Shown here: one piece after another, positions 50,873 to 59,122 of the stretch
Position numbering within the stretch: the stretch's first letter is position 1
Layout of the letters: each line of letters starts with the position of its first letter
From: Streptomyces malaysiensis subsp. samsunensis
Lineage (GTDB): Bacteria > Actinomycetota > Actinomycetes > Streptomycetales > Streptomycetaceae
NCBI RefSeq assembly: GCF_024519315.1
Contig: NZ_JANIIC010000016.1
Coordinates: forward strand, 62,001 to 126,000
Direction of reading: 5' to 3'
DNA: 64,000 nt
Made by a program: the position numbers and the translations under genes
Notes under the pieces: generated by a model
Database searches by the model: none
What the model saw: only the letters and a program-made list of their open reading frames with translations
What the model was told of the DNA's origin: nothing

Positions 50873-51448
50873 TCAGCCCAACTCCTTGCCCATCCACACC
50901 TCGGCATACGGCCCCTCCGTAAAGGCCGGAACCTCCCGATACCCGTGCCGCGCGTACAACGCACGCGCCTCGACCAGATCGCGCCGGGTATCGAGCACGA
51001 TCCGCCCGGCGCCCAGCGCGCCCGCCGCCGCCTCGACGGCCGCGAGCAGGGCGGCGCCCCCGCCCAGCCCCCGCTTGGCGGGCCGTACGAACACCCGCTT
51101 CAGCTCCGCCGTACGCGCGTCCAGCAGCCGCAGCCCCGCACAACCGACGAGTTCGCCGTCGTGGTGCGCCAGCAGGAACACCCCACCCGGCGGGGCGAGA
51201 TCGTCGCTGGGCATCTCCGCGTGCGCCTGCTCGATCTCCTCCCGCGTCGAGTCCCGACCCTCGTGGAGCTGGTAGTAGCGGTCGGCGACATCGACGAGGT
51301 ACTCACGCAGCAGCACGGCCGAGACGGGATCGTCGACGGGCCGCGCGGCCACCGTCCACGCGGGATACGCGGGATACGCGGGATACGCGGGATACGCGGG
51401 GTACGCGTCGCCGCGCGAACCGGCTTGGGCATAGGGCGTACTCGTCAT
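50873..51448 (-). CDS. GNAT acetyltransferase with AYP repeats
   Basis: 191 residues. N-terminus contains an AYP repeat (AYPAYPAYPAYPAW) coded by 9-bp tandem DNA repeats at about 51361-51410. GNAT fold: VFLLAHHDGELVGCAGL, TAELKRVFVRPAKRGLGGGA (the acetyl-CoA loop) and ALYARHGYREVPAF. Substrate unknown. ATG at 51448 chosen; ATG at 51457 would add 3 residues. Confidence 0.83.
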   Translation of the reverse strand: MTSTPYAQAGSRGDAYPAYPAYPAYPAYPAWTVAARPVDDPVSAVLLREYLVDVADRYYQLHEGRDSTREEIEQAHAEMPSDDLAPPGGVFLLAHHDGELVGCAGLRLLDARTAELKRVFVRPAKRGLGGGAALLAAVEAAAGALGAGRIVLDTRRDLVEARALYARHGYREVPAFTEGPYAEVWMGKELG

Positions 51449-51572
51449 GGTCGGCATCCTGGCACCCACCACCCCCGCGCCGCACCGCAGTTTGAGGGCC
51501 GAAGACCGGGCTACCCGGATTAAGGAGCCCCCGAACGCGGAGGGGGAAGCCAGCGGGAAGGCAGAAGCAGAC

Positions 51573-52262
51573 ATGTCAACTGGTGCGATCAGCATCGTGG
51601 TTGTCGTCGCGGTCGTCCTCGCGGCCGCACTCACCGTCCGCGTCGTCCGTGCGGGCGCAGGCCGCAGGGAACGCGCTCTGCGACGCCGCTTCGGACCCGA
51701 GTACGAACTGAACGTCGCCCAGCACGCGGGCGACACCAAGGCGGCGCAGCGCGAACTCGAGGAGCGGCTGCGGCTCTACGGCGAGCTGCGGACCCAGCCC
51801 CTGCCCGGTGAGCTGCGCGAGCGGTACGTGGCCGAGTGGGCCGGTATGCAGGAGCTGTTCATCGAATCCCCGGAACGCTCGGTGACCGGCGCCGATCGGC
51901 TGCTGGCCCGCCTCGCCCACGACCGAGGCTATCCATCGGACCGCTACGAGGAGCAGATCGCGGCGCTGTCCGTACACCACGCCGACCACATCCAGGGGTA
52001 CCGGCAGATCCACGACTCGGCCGCACGCGCCCGCGAGGGCCGCGCCGACACCGAGGAGCTGCGCGAGGCCGTGGTGCACGCCCGGCCGTTCTTCGAGGAC
52101 CTGGTCAGGCCACCGCACCACGCCACGACCCGCCCCGAGACCGCACGGCAGCACCACCACGGCGAACGGCACAGCGGGAACCGGCTCCAGCGGTGGCTGC
52201 CCGGGGGCGGCGCCGGGACCGGGACGGGGTTCGGCCACACCAGGAAGGGCGGCGCGTGGTGA
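51573..52262 (+). CDS. Single-pass membrane protein of unknown function
   Basis: 229 residues. One N-terminal membrane segment (AISIVVVVAVVLAAALTVRV) followed by an Arg-rich and helical, probably cytoplasmic, domain with SDRYEEQIAALSVHHADHIQ, then a His/Gly-rich tail. I recognise the general shape from Streptomyces secreted or membrane hypotheticals only. It overlaps the next gene by 4 bp (GTGA), so they form an operon. Confidence 0.7.
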   Translation: MSTGAISIVVVVAVVLAAALTVRVVRAGAGRRERALRRRFGPEYELNVAQHAGDTKAAQRELEERLRLYGELRTQPLPGELRERYVAEWAGMQELFIESPERSVTGADRLLARLAHDRGYPSDRYEEQIAALSVHHADHIQGYRQIHDSAARAREGRADTEELREAVVHARPFFEDLVRPPHHATTRPETARQHHHGERHSGNRLQRWLPGGGAGTGTGFGHTRKGGAW

Positions 52263-52639
52263 CGGCCCCGACGGACCCGACGGAACCCATCGAACCCATC
52301 GAACCCATCGAACCCATCGAACCCACCGCACCCGCCCAGCCGTCGAGCACCCCGAACGGCCCCAGCTTTCCGGTGCTGCCGACAGATGTGCACGACAAGC
52401 TGGTCCAGCGGCTGCGGTATTCGGTCAGCGGCTTCGTGGACTCCCCACGCGGCGCCGTCGAGGAGGCCGACACCCTGCTCACGGAGGCGGTCACCCGGCT
52501 CACCGACCTCCTGGCCGAACGCCGCGCCACGCTCCGAGCCGCCTGGCACGAGAACGACGGGGTCGTCACGGAGACGGAAGAGCTGCGCCTGGCGATGCGG
52601 GGCTACCGCAATGTGCTGGAGCGCCTCATCAGCATCTGA
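52259..52639 (+). CDS. Small hypothetical protein with PIE repeats
   Basis: 126 residues. The N-terminus EPIEPIEPIEPIEPT is coded by 9-bp GAACCCATC repeats (about 52278-52325). The rest is helical: VHDKLVQRLRYSVSGFVDSP, DLLAERRATLRAAWHEND, MRGYRNVLERLIS. Partner of the membrane protein upstream through a 4-bp overlap. Function unknown; helical bundle with possible dimerisation. Confidence 0.68.
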   Translation: MTAPTDPTEPIEPIEPIEPIEPTAPAQPSSTPNGPSFPVLPTDVHDKLVQRLRYSVSGFVDSPRGAVEEADTLLTEAVTRLTDLLAERRATLRAAWHENDGVVTETEELRLAMRGYRNVLERLISI

Positions 52640-52670
52640 CGGCCGTACGAGGGTGTGTGGGCGGCTGCTT

Positions 52671-52856
52671 GTTCCCCACCCCGCCCCTCCCCGAAACCGG
52701 GGCTCCGCCCCGGGCCCCGCTCCTCAATCGCCGGAGGGGCTGGGATGGGTGACGCCGAAGCAGCGATATGCGGCTCCGCCGCGTGGCAGAGGCTCCCCCG
52801 GAACCCGGGGTCTGGGGCGGAGCCCCAGTTGTGGGAAGGGGCGGGGAGGGGAACAG
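52671..52856. repeat. Streptomyces-type intergenic inverted repeat
   Basis: GTTCCCCACCCCGCCCC ... GGGGCTCCGCCCC on the left and GGGGCGGAGCCCC ... GGGGCGGGGAGGGGAAC on the right form a large inverted repeat; the interior includes CTCCTCAATCGCCGGAGGGG. This is a common dispersed repeat near gene ends in Streptomyces and may terminate transcription in both directions. Confidence 0.75.
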
Positions 52857-52899
52857 CCCGCCGCAGGCGGCGCGATCCATCGGGCACCCCCCTGCGCCG

Positions 52900-54132
52900 C
52901 TACGCCGCGTCCCACAGCTCGGTGCCGTGCGCCCCCACCAGTGCGCCGATACGGGCCAGCGCCTCCCCGGCCGGCTGCGGGTCCAGCCTGCGGCCGTCCC
53001 GCAGCCGCAGGGCCACCTGGCCCTCGCCCGCCTCCCTGGCGCCGATGACGGCCTGGTACGGGACGAGGCGGGACTCGCGGATCCGGGCGCCCAGGCTGCC
53101 CCGCTCGGGTCCGGCGAGCTCCGCGCGCAGCCCGAGCCCCTCGCAGCGCCGCACCACCTCCTCGGCTTGCTCCAGCTCCGCCTCGGAGATCGGCAGGACC
53201 ACCAGCTGGGTGGGGGCCAGCCAGGCGGGGAAGGCCCCGCCGTGCTCCTCGATGAGATGGGCCACGGCCCGCTCCACACTGCCGATGATGCTGCGGTGGA
53301 CCATGACCGGACGGTGCCGGGCGCCGTCCGGGCCGATGTAGTGCAGATCGAACCGCTCGGGCTGGTGGAAGTCGACCTGGACGGTGGACAGGGTGGACTC
53401 CCGGCCGGCGCCGTCCGCCACCTGCACATCGATCTTGGGGCCGTAGAACGCCGCCTCGCCCTCCTCGGCCTCGTACGGCAGGCCGGAGCGGTCCAGGACG
53501 TCGGTCAGCAGGGCGGTCGACCGGCGCCACATCCCGGGCGCGGCGACGTACTTGCCGCCGGGCCCCGGGAGGGAGAGCCGATAGCGGGCCGGGGCGATGC
53601 CGAGCGCCTCATAGGCCCGGCGGATCAGCTCCAGGGCCGCGCCCGCCTCGTCGGCGACCTGGTCCAGGGTGCAGAAGATATGGGCGTCGTTCAGCTGGAT
53701 GGCCCGGACCCGGGTCAGCCCGCCGAGCACCCCCGACAGCTCCGAGCGGTACATCCCGCCCAACTCGGCCATCCGCAGCGGCAGTTCGCGGTAGCTGTGG
53801 CCACGGGAGCGGTAGATGACCGCATGGTGGGGGCACAGGCTCGGACGCAGCACGACCTGCTCCGCGCCCGGCTCGGTGCCCAGCTCCATCGGGGGAAACA
53901 TGTCGTCGCTGTAGTGCGACCAGTGGCCCGACAGCTCGTACAGCTCCCGCTTGCCGAGCACCGGCGAGTACACATGCCGGTAGCCCGCCCGCCGCTCGGC
54001 GTCGCGGATGTACTCCTCCAGGGTGTGCCGTACGGTCGCGCCGTCGGGCAGCCAGTACGGCAGGCCCGCGCCGATCAGCGGATCGGTGTCGAACAGGCCC
54101 AGTTCACGGCCGAGCTTGCGGTGGTCGGGCAT
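52900..54132 (-). CDS. Short threonyl-tRNA synthetase paralogue (no TGS/editing domain)
   Basis: 410 residues versus about 650 for housekeeping ThrRS. Catalytic class II motifs are present: SHYSDDMFPPMELGTEPGAE, RMAELGGMYRSELSG (motif 2), HRSIIGSVERAVAHLIEEHG (motif 3). Zinc ligands: Cys in LRPSLCPHH, His in DLHYIGPDG and MVHRS. A C-terminal anticodon-binding domain follows. The N-terminal TGS and editing domains are absent, so misacylated Ser-tRNA would not be cleared. ATG at 54132 follows GAGGAG. Such paralogues can confer resistance to ThrRS inhibitors. Confidence 0.87.
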   Translation of the reverse strand: MPDHRKLGRELGLFDTDPLIGAGLPYWLPDGATVRHTLEEYIRDAERRAGYRHVYSPVLGKRELYELSGHWSHYSDDMFPPMELGTEPGAEQVVLRPSLCPHHAVIYRSRGHSYRELPLRMAELGGMYRSELSGVLGGLTRVRAIQLNDAHIFCTLDQVADEAGAALELIRRAYEALGIAPARYRLSLPGPGGKYVAAPGMWRRSTALLTDVLDRSGLPYEAEEGEAAFYGPKIDVQVADGAGRESTLSTVQVDFHQPERFDLHYIGPDGARHRPVMVHRSIIGSVERAVAHLIEEHGGAFPAWLAPTQLVVLPISEAELEQAEEVVRRCEGLGLRAELAGPERGSLGARIRESRLVPYQAVIGAREAGEGQVALRLRDGRRLDPQPAGEALARIGALVGAHGTELWDAA

Positions 54133-54213
54133 CGCGGTCTCCTCGTTGGACGTCGGTGCGCATCGGCGGACGTCGGGGTACGCCGATGGACATCGGGTGA
54201 GTGACCGCACGGC

Positions 54214-54243
54214 GAAGCCCCGGGGCACTCGCCCCGGGGCTTC
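54214..54243 (-). terminator. Attenuator-like hairpin before the ThrRS paralogue
   Basis: GAAGCCCCGGGGC (54214-54226), ACTC loop, GCCCCGGGGCTTC (54231-54243): a perfect 13-bp stem. It lies 15 bp after the leader-peptide stop and 82 bp before the synthetase start. Confidence 0.7.
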
Positions 54244-54258
54244 GGATCAGAACATCGG

Positions 54259-54315
54259 TCAGCGCGCCGGGACACTCTCCGGCGTCGTCGTCATGGCAGT
54301 GCCAGCGCGCTTCAT
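54259..54315 (-). CDS. Threonine-rich leader peptide
   Basis: 18 codons, MKRAGTAMTTTPESVPAR, with a run of three ACG Thr codons (54283-54291) and four Thr in total, then TGA, followed by the 13-bp hairpin. This is the layout of a ribosome-mediated attenuator: stalling at Thr codons when Thr-tRNA is low would prevent the terminator and raise synthetase expression. No strong ribosome site is visible; translation may be leaderless. Confidence 0.6.
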   Translation of the reverse strand: MKRAGTAMTTTPESVPAR

Positions 54316-54379
54316 GCCGATCACGGTAGCAAGGCCCGGCGCGGCCCGCCCGGCAATTTTCCGGCGGCGGACCACACCG

Positions 54380-54680
54380 GCCCACGGCGCACGGCGGCCG
54401 TTCCGCCCAGCCAACGGCTTACGCGGCCGTACTGCCCAAGCCACGGCTTACGGCGGCCGTGTCGCCCGGCCAACGGCGCATGGCGGCCGTACCGCCCAGC
54501 CCACGGCTCGCAGCGGCCGTACCGTCCAAGCCACGGCTTATACGGCGGCCGTTCCGCCCAGCCAACGGCTTACGCGGCCGTACTGCCCAGCCCACGGCCC
54601 ACGGCGGCCGTACCGCCCAAGCCACGGCGCACGGCGGCCGTACCGCCCAGCCCACGGCCCACGGCCCACGGCTCACGGCC
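54380..54680. repeat. Tandem array of about nine 31-bp units
   Basis: Imperfect head-to-tail copies of a unit built from CACGGCNNACGGCGGCCG and TACCGCCCA(A)GC, about 31 bp each, degenerating near 54660 into CCCACGG repeats. It spans the intergenic space between the leader of the ThrRS paralogue and the end of the ferredoxin reductase gene. No spacer-repeat pattern, so not CRISPR. Function unknown. Confidence 0.8.
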
Positions 54681-54704
54681 CCCGACTCACCGCAGCCGTC
54701 CCGG

Positions 54705-55895
54705 CTACGCCCCCTCCGGCACCAGCTCCCCCACCGCGTCCCGCCACGCGGCCCGCGTCGCGACGGCCTGCCGCCACGTGCGCACCGCCTTCGGTGGCAT
54801 CCCGACGGCCAGCACACCGGCCACCCGGTCCCCCGAGCGGTAGGCGGCCAGGAACTTCCGCTCCTCCAGCGCGCCCTCCACGACCGCGACCTCCTCATGG
54901 CCGCGCAGCCAGCCATGCGCCTGGATCCGGAAGTCGTACTGGTCCGACCAGAAGTACGGCACCGGCGCGAACGGCTTCCGCGCCTCCGGGCTGAGGAGGT
55001 TGCGGGCCACGGCCATGCCCTGCTCGGTGGCGTTGGTCCGGTGCTCGATCCGCATCGCCGTGCCGAACAGCGGATTGTGCCAGCGGGCCACATCCCCCGC
55101 GCCGTACACATCCGGCGCGGCGGCGCTGTACTCATCGCACTCCAGGCCGTCGCCCAGGGGCAGGCCACTGCCCTCCAGCCAGCCGGTGTTGGGCACCGAG
55201 CCGATCGCGACCAGCACCTCGTCGGCCTCGACCAGCGTGCCGTCCGACAGCCGTACCCCGCCGTCGGCCACCTCGGCCACCATGACCCCGGTGCGCAGAT
55301 CGACGCCGTGGTCGTGGTGGGCGCGGGTGAGCATCCGGCCGACCCGTTCGCCGACCGCCGGGGCCAGCGGCACGGGCGCGGGCTCCAGCAGCGTCACCTC
55401 CGTACCGAGTCCGCTCGCGACGGCGGCCGCCTCGGCGCCGAGGAACCCGGCGCCGACCACCACCAGCCGCCGCCCCGGGCCCAGCCGGTCCCGCAGGGCC
55501 AGGGCGTCGTCCAGGGTGCGCAGCACATGCGCGCGCTCCGCGCCGTCGCCGGGCAGCCGGCGGGGGCGGACGCCGGTGGCGATGACCAGGCCGTCGTACG
55601 GCACCCGCGCCCCATCGGCCAGCGCCACCGTACGGCCCGCGAGGTCGAGGCCGGTCGCGGTGACGCCGAGGCGCAGATCGAGGCCGAGCGCGTCCAGATC
55701 GGCGGCCGAGCGCAGCGGCACCCGGTCGGGTTCCCACTGGCCGCCGAGGATCTGCTTGGACAGCGGTGGCCGGTCGTACGGGTGGTACGGCTCATCGCCG
55801 ATGAGCGTGAGCGTGCCCTCGTAGCCCTCCCGGCGCAGCGTCTCCACCGCCGCCAGACCGGCGGCGGAGGCGCCGACCACCACCACGTGCTTCAC
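54705..55895 (-). CDS. Ferredoxin reductase (NAD(P)H:rubredoxin/ferredoxin type)
   Basis: 396 residues. FAD-binding GASAAGLAAVETLRREGYEG at the N-terminus (VVVVGASAAG), NAD-binding VVVGAGFLGAEAAAV, and DVYGAGDVARW near the C-terminus. GTG at 55895 overlaps the ferredoxin gene by 4 bp. With the ferredoxin and CYP it forms a complete electron-transfer chain. Expected to move electrons from NAD(P)H to the [3Fe-4S] ferredoxin. Confidence 0.9.
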   Translation of the reverse strand: MKHVVVVGASAAGLAAVETLRREGYEGTLTLIGDEPYHPYDRPPLSKQILGGQWEPDRVPLRSAADLDALGLDLRLGVTATGLDLAGRTVALADGARVPYDGLVIATGVRPRRLPGDGAERAHVLRTLDDALALRDRLGPGRRLVVVGAGFLGAEAAAVASGLGTEVTLLEPAPVPLAPAVGERVGRMLTRAHHDHGVDLRTGVMVAEVADGGVRLSDGTLVEADEVLVAIGSVPNTGWLEGSGLPLGDGLECDEYSAAAPDVYGAGDVARWHNPLFGTAMRIEHRTNATEQGMAVARNLLSPEARKPFAPVPYFWSDQYDFRIQAHGWLRGHEEVAVVEGALEERKFLAAYRSGDRVAGVLAVGMPPKAVRTWRQAVATRAAWRDAVGELVPEGA

Positions 55896-56089
55896 TTCTC
55901 GACCACCCGTATCGCCGCCGCCGGGCAGACCACCGCGGACTCCCTCACATCGGCATGGAGTTCGGACGCGGGCCGCTCGTCCAGCAGCACCACGATGCCG
56001 TCCTCCTCCCGCTGGTCGAACACATCGGGCGCGATCATCACGCACTGCCCCGACGCCACACACTTGGGAACATCGACTTCCACACGCAT
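55892..56089 (-). CDS. [3Fe-4S] ferredoxin
   Basis: 65 residues. Cluster Cys: C10 and C16 (KCVASGQCVMIAPDVF) and C54-type Cys in VVCPAAAI; one normal Cys of the [4Fe-4S] motif is replaced, giving a [3Fe-4S] cluster as in P450-partner ferredoxins of Streptomyces. ATG at 56089 follows AAGGGAG. It donates electrons to the CYP directly upstream in the operon. Confidence 0.9.
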   Translation of the reverse strand: MRVEVDVPKCVASGQCVMIAPDVFDQREEDGIVVLLDERPASELHADVRESAVVCPAAAIRVVEK

Positions 56090-56136
56090 GGTGACTCCCT
56101 TGTCCTCGCCGCTGCCTGCACCGCCGCCCGCGCCGC

Positions 56137-57381
56137 TCATGATGTCCAGGTGACCGGCAGCTCGTAGACGCCGTAGACGAAACCGTCGTCTTTGAACGGT
56201 AGTTGGTCGATCCCGGTCGCCAGCCGCAGGGTGGGGATACGGCGGTAGAGCGTGCCGTAGACCACCTGGAGCTCCAGCCGGGCGAGCGGCTGGCCCAGGC
56301 ACTGGTGGACGCCGAAGCCGAACGCTATGTGGCGGCGGGCGTCGCGGCCGATGTCCAGCCGCTCTGGCTCGGGGAAGACCTCGGCGTCCCAGTTGCCGGT
56401 GCCGGTGTAGACGATGATCCCGTCCCCGGCGCGGATGGTCTCGCCGCCGATCTCGATGTCCTCCAGCGCGACCCGGCGCCGGCCGTTGTGCACGATGGTG
56501 AGGTAGCGCAGCAGTTCCTCGACGGCCCTGGCGACCGCCTTCGGGTCGTCGGTCTCCCGCAGGACGGCGAGCTGGTCGGGGTTCTCCAGCAGGGCCACGG
56601 TGCCGAGGGCGATCATGTTGGCGGTGGTCTCATGACCGGCGACCAGCAGCAGTACGCCCATGTTGGCGGCATCGCGCTGGGTCAGCTCACCGGCCCTGAC
56701 CCGCCCGGCCAGCTCGGAGAGCATGTCGTCGGCGGGGTCGGCGAGTTTGGCGGTGACCAGCCCCTCCAGATAGTCGGTCAGCGCCTCGTTGGCGCCGACC
56801 ATGTCCTCGACCGAGGAGTGCCGGTTGATCAGGACGGAGCTGTTCCGCTGGAAGAAGTCGTGGTCCTCGTACGGCACCCCGAGCAGCTTGCAGATCACCA
56901 GCGACGGGAGCGGCAGCGCGAGCGCGTGTACCAGGTCAACCGGGGTCGGTCCGGCCAGCATGGCGTCGATCAGATCGTCGGTGATCTTCTGGATCTCGGG
57001 CCGCAGCGCCTCGATCCGCTTGATCGCGAACGGTCCGGTGACCATCCGGCGGATCCGGGCGTGCTCGGGGTCGTCCATGGTGAGGAAGGACCGCCGCTGC
57101 TTGGCGTTCTCGCGGACGCCGGCGCTCGCGTGCGGATAGCCGGGCAGCGTGGCCTCGGCGCTGACCCGCGGGTCGCTGAGCAGGGCGCGCTGGTCGGCGT
57201 ACCCGGTCACCAGCCACGGGGCGCTGCCGTCCCACAGCCGTACGCGTGTGACCGGCCGTTCGGTGTGCAGCGCCCGTGTGGTCGGGGGCGGGTCGAAGGG
57301 GCAGCCGGCCGCCCGCGGCATCGGAAACTCCGGAAGCTGCTCTTCCGCTTCGGCCGTGGTCTCTGCCAGCGTCTCGGTCAT
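56137..57381 (-). CDS. Cytochrome P450, CYP105-like
   Basis: 414 residues. Heme ligand loop FGFGVHQCLGQPLARLELQV, oxygen-activating I-helix LLLVAGHETTANM, ExxR in AVEELLRYL, and N-terminal PRAAGCPFDPPP, typical of CYP105 enzymes. Soluble bacterial P450, substrate unknown (macrolides, xenobiotics or steroids possible). Its ferredoxin follows 47 bp downstream. Confidence 0.9.
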   Translation of the reverse strand: MTETLAETTAEAEEQLPEFPMPRAAGCPFDPPPTTRALHTERPVTRVRLWDGSAPWLVTGYADQRALLSDPRVSAEATLPGYPHASAGVRENAKQRRSFLTMDDPEHARIRRMVTGPFAIKRIEALRPEIQKITDDLIDAMLAGPTPVDLVHALALPLPSLVICKLLGVPYEDHDFFQRNSSVLINRHSSVEDMVGANEALTDYLEGLVTAKLADPADDMLSELAGRVRAGELTQRDAANMGVLLLVAGHETTANMIALGTVALLENPDQLAVLRETDDPKAVARAVEELLRYLTIVHNGRRRVALEDIEIGGETIRAGDGIIVYTGTGNWDAEVFPEPERLDIGRDARRHIAFGFGVHQCLGQPLARLELQVVYGTLYRRIPTLRLATGIDQLPFKDDGFVYGVYELPVTWTS

Positions 57382-57504
57382 GTCTCTCCTCGGGTGGGGT
57401 TCCGACGGGAGCGGAGCCTGAACCCTTCGCGTCAGGGGAACGGGAACCTTCGCAATTACGGGGACGTGATGACCAGCGAACCCGCTCGACCTGACACCCC
57501 CCGG

Positions 57505-58266
57505 TCAGTTACCTGACGAATCGCTGACCGTGCCGACTGTGGGGAAGGCCACAGTGACCGTCGTGCCGCGGTCCGGTGCGCTGCGCACGCTCACCTCGCC
57601 GCCGTGCCGCTCCACCACCCGCCGCACGATGGTGAGGCCGAGGCCGCCGCCCAGCTCGACCCGGCCGTCCTCGGCGCGGGGGGAGGTGAGCCGGGCGATA
57701 TCGCGCGGGCTCATGCCCGGCCCCTGGTCGCTGACCGACAGCTCCACATGCGGCCGGCCACCGGCCCCGGCCACCGGACCGCGCACCGCAACGGTCACCG
57801 GGGACCCGGCGGGGGTGTGCCGCAGCGCGTTGCCCAGCAGATTGCGGACGGCGTGCCGCAGCATGCGGTTGTCCGCGACGACGGTCGCCCGGCCGCAGTT
57901 CTCGCGCGCGATGGGACGTTCGGGATCGAGCAGCCCCAGATCCGCCACCGCCTCGTCGGCCACGTCCCGCAGATCCACCGGCTCCGGGTCCAGCGGCCGT
58001 ACCCAGGAGGAATCCGTCGGCGGAAACACCTGCTGCACCGCCTGGTGCATATGGTCGGCCTCGTCCTGGATACGGCGCAGGGCGCGCACCATCAGCTCGG
58101 GGTCGTCGCTGAGCCCTTGCAGCGGGAGTTCGGCCCAGCCGCGGATGGTGGTCAGGGAGGTGCGCAGCTCGTGCAGCAGGACCTCGAGCCGCTGCTGGCG
58201 CTCGTAGGCGTCCTCGCCGCGGGCCTGGCCGTCCTCGTGGCCTTCGCCCATATGGCCCTCGTTCAC
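57505..58266 (-). CDS. Soluble sensor histidine kinase
   Basis: 253 residues. H-box LLHELRTSLTTIRGWAELP (phospho-His), N-box HAVRNLLGNALRHTP, G1 DQGPGM and G2 GGGLGLTIV. No membrane segment or sensory domain, unlike most kinases, so it may sense a cytoplasmic signal or associate with another protein. GTG at 58266 overlaps the response regulator stop by 4 bp. Upstream of the CYP operon on the same strand. Confidence 0.88.
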   Translation of the reverse strand: MNEGHMGEGHEDGQARGEDAYERQQRLEVLLHELRTSLTTIRGWAELPLQGLSDDPELMVRALRRIQDEADHMHQAVQQVFPPTDSSWVRPLDPEPVDLRDVADEAVADLGLLDPERPIARENCGRATVVADNRMLRHAVRNLLGNALRHTPAGSPVTVAVRGPVAGAGGRPHVELSVSDQGPGMSPRDIARLTSPRAEDGRVELGGGLGLTIVRRVVERHGGEVSVRSAPDRGTTVTVAFPTVGTVSDSSGN

Positions 58267-58997
58267 GCGGAGGCGAGGCGGCCGAGCCAGTAGCCGAAGC
58301 CACGGCGGGTGTGGATCAGGGCGGGCCCGGTCTCGTCGACCTTGTGACGGAGGCGGGAGACCAGCTTCTCGATGGCGTTGTCCCCGTACCGCCCGTGGTC
58401 CGCGACCCACAGATGCTCGCCGATCTGCTCCTTGGACAGCACCTGCCCCGCGTTGACCAGCAGATAGCGCAGCAGCCTGAACTCGGCCGGGGTCAGCTCC
58501 AGCGCCCGCCGCCCGCGCAGCGCCTGACGGGTCGTATCGTCCAGCACCAGATCCGCGTAGCTCGGCGACGGCTCCTCGCGCCGCTGGTTCCGGGTGCGCA
58601 GCAGGGCCTGCACCCGGGCCAGCACCTCGGCGATCCGGAACGGCTTGGTGACGTAGTCGTTCCCGCCGATGCCGAGGCCGGTGACCAGCGAGTCCAGCGA
58701 GTCGCGGGCGGTGAGGAAGAGCACGGGCGGATGGTTCTCGTCGGCCGCGACCAAGCGCCGACACACCGTGAAGCCGTCCAGATCGGGCAGCATCACATCG
58801 AGGATCACCAGGTCGGGCCGGTCCCGCCCGACCCGGTCGAGCGCCTCCCCGCCGGTGGCCGCGGTGCCGACCCGGTAACCGGCCAGCTCCAGGGTGGTCG
58901 AGAGCAGTTCGGCGATTCTCGATTCATCGTCGACGACCAGGATGCGCTGCCCGTTGCCACGGGCGGGCGCCGGTTTCTCGCTGACACTCCCGTACAC
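58263..58997 (-). CDS. OmpR-family response regulator
   Basis: 244 residues. Receiver domain with VVDDESRIAELL, phospho-acceptor Asp in DLVILDVMLPD, Thr/Lys in FLTARD and VTKPF; C-terminal winged helix LELTPAEFRLLRYLLVN and TRRGFGYWL. Paired with the soluble kinase downstream. Likely regulates the adjacent CYP-ferredoxin genes, but this is context only. Confidence 0.9.
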   Translation of the reverse strand: MYGSVSEKPAPARGNGQRILVVDDESRIAELLSTTLELAGYRVGTAATGGEALDRVGRDRPDLVILDVMLPDLDGFTVCRRLVAADENHPPVLFLTARDSLDSLVTGLGIGGNDYVTKPFRIAEVLARVQALLRTRNQRREEPSPSYADLVLDDTTRQALRGRRALELTPAEFRLLRYLLVNAGQVLSKEQIGEHLWVADHGRYGDNAIEKLVSRLRHKVDETGPALIHTRRGFGYWLGRLASA

Positions 58998-59122
58998 GCC
59001 ATGACACTACGTGAACCGACCGTTCCGGGGCACGGGGGCCTTGACCGCGACCGACGAGATCCGGACAGGGCCGGGGACGCCGTCTACGGCCGACGGCGTG
59101 CCCACAGCGCGCCGTTCCCACA

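Noticed and set aside
54380..54680. CRISPR array
   Set aside because: Units are contiguous and degenerate, with no unique spacers and no cas genes.
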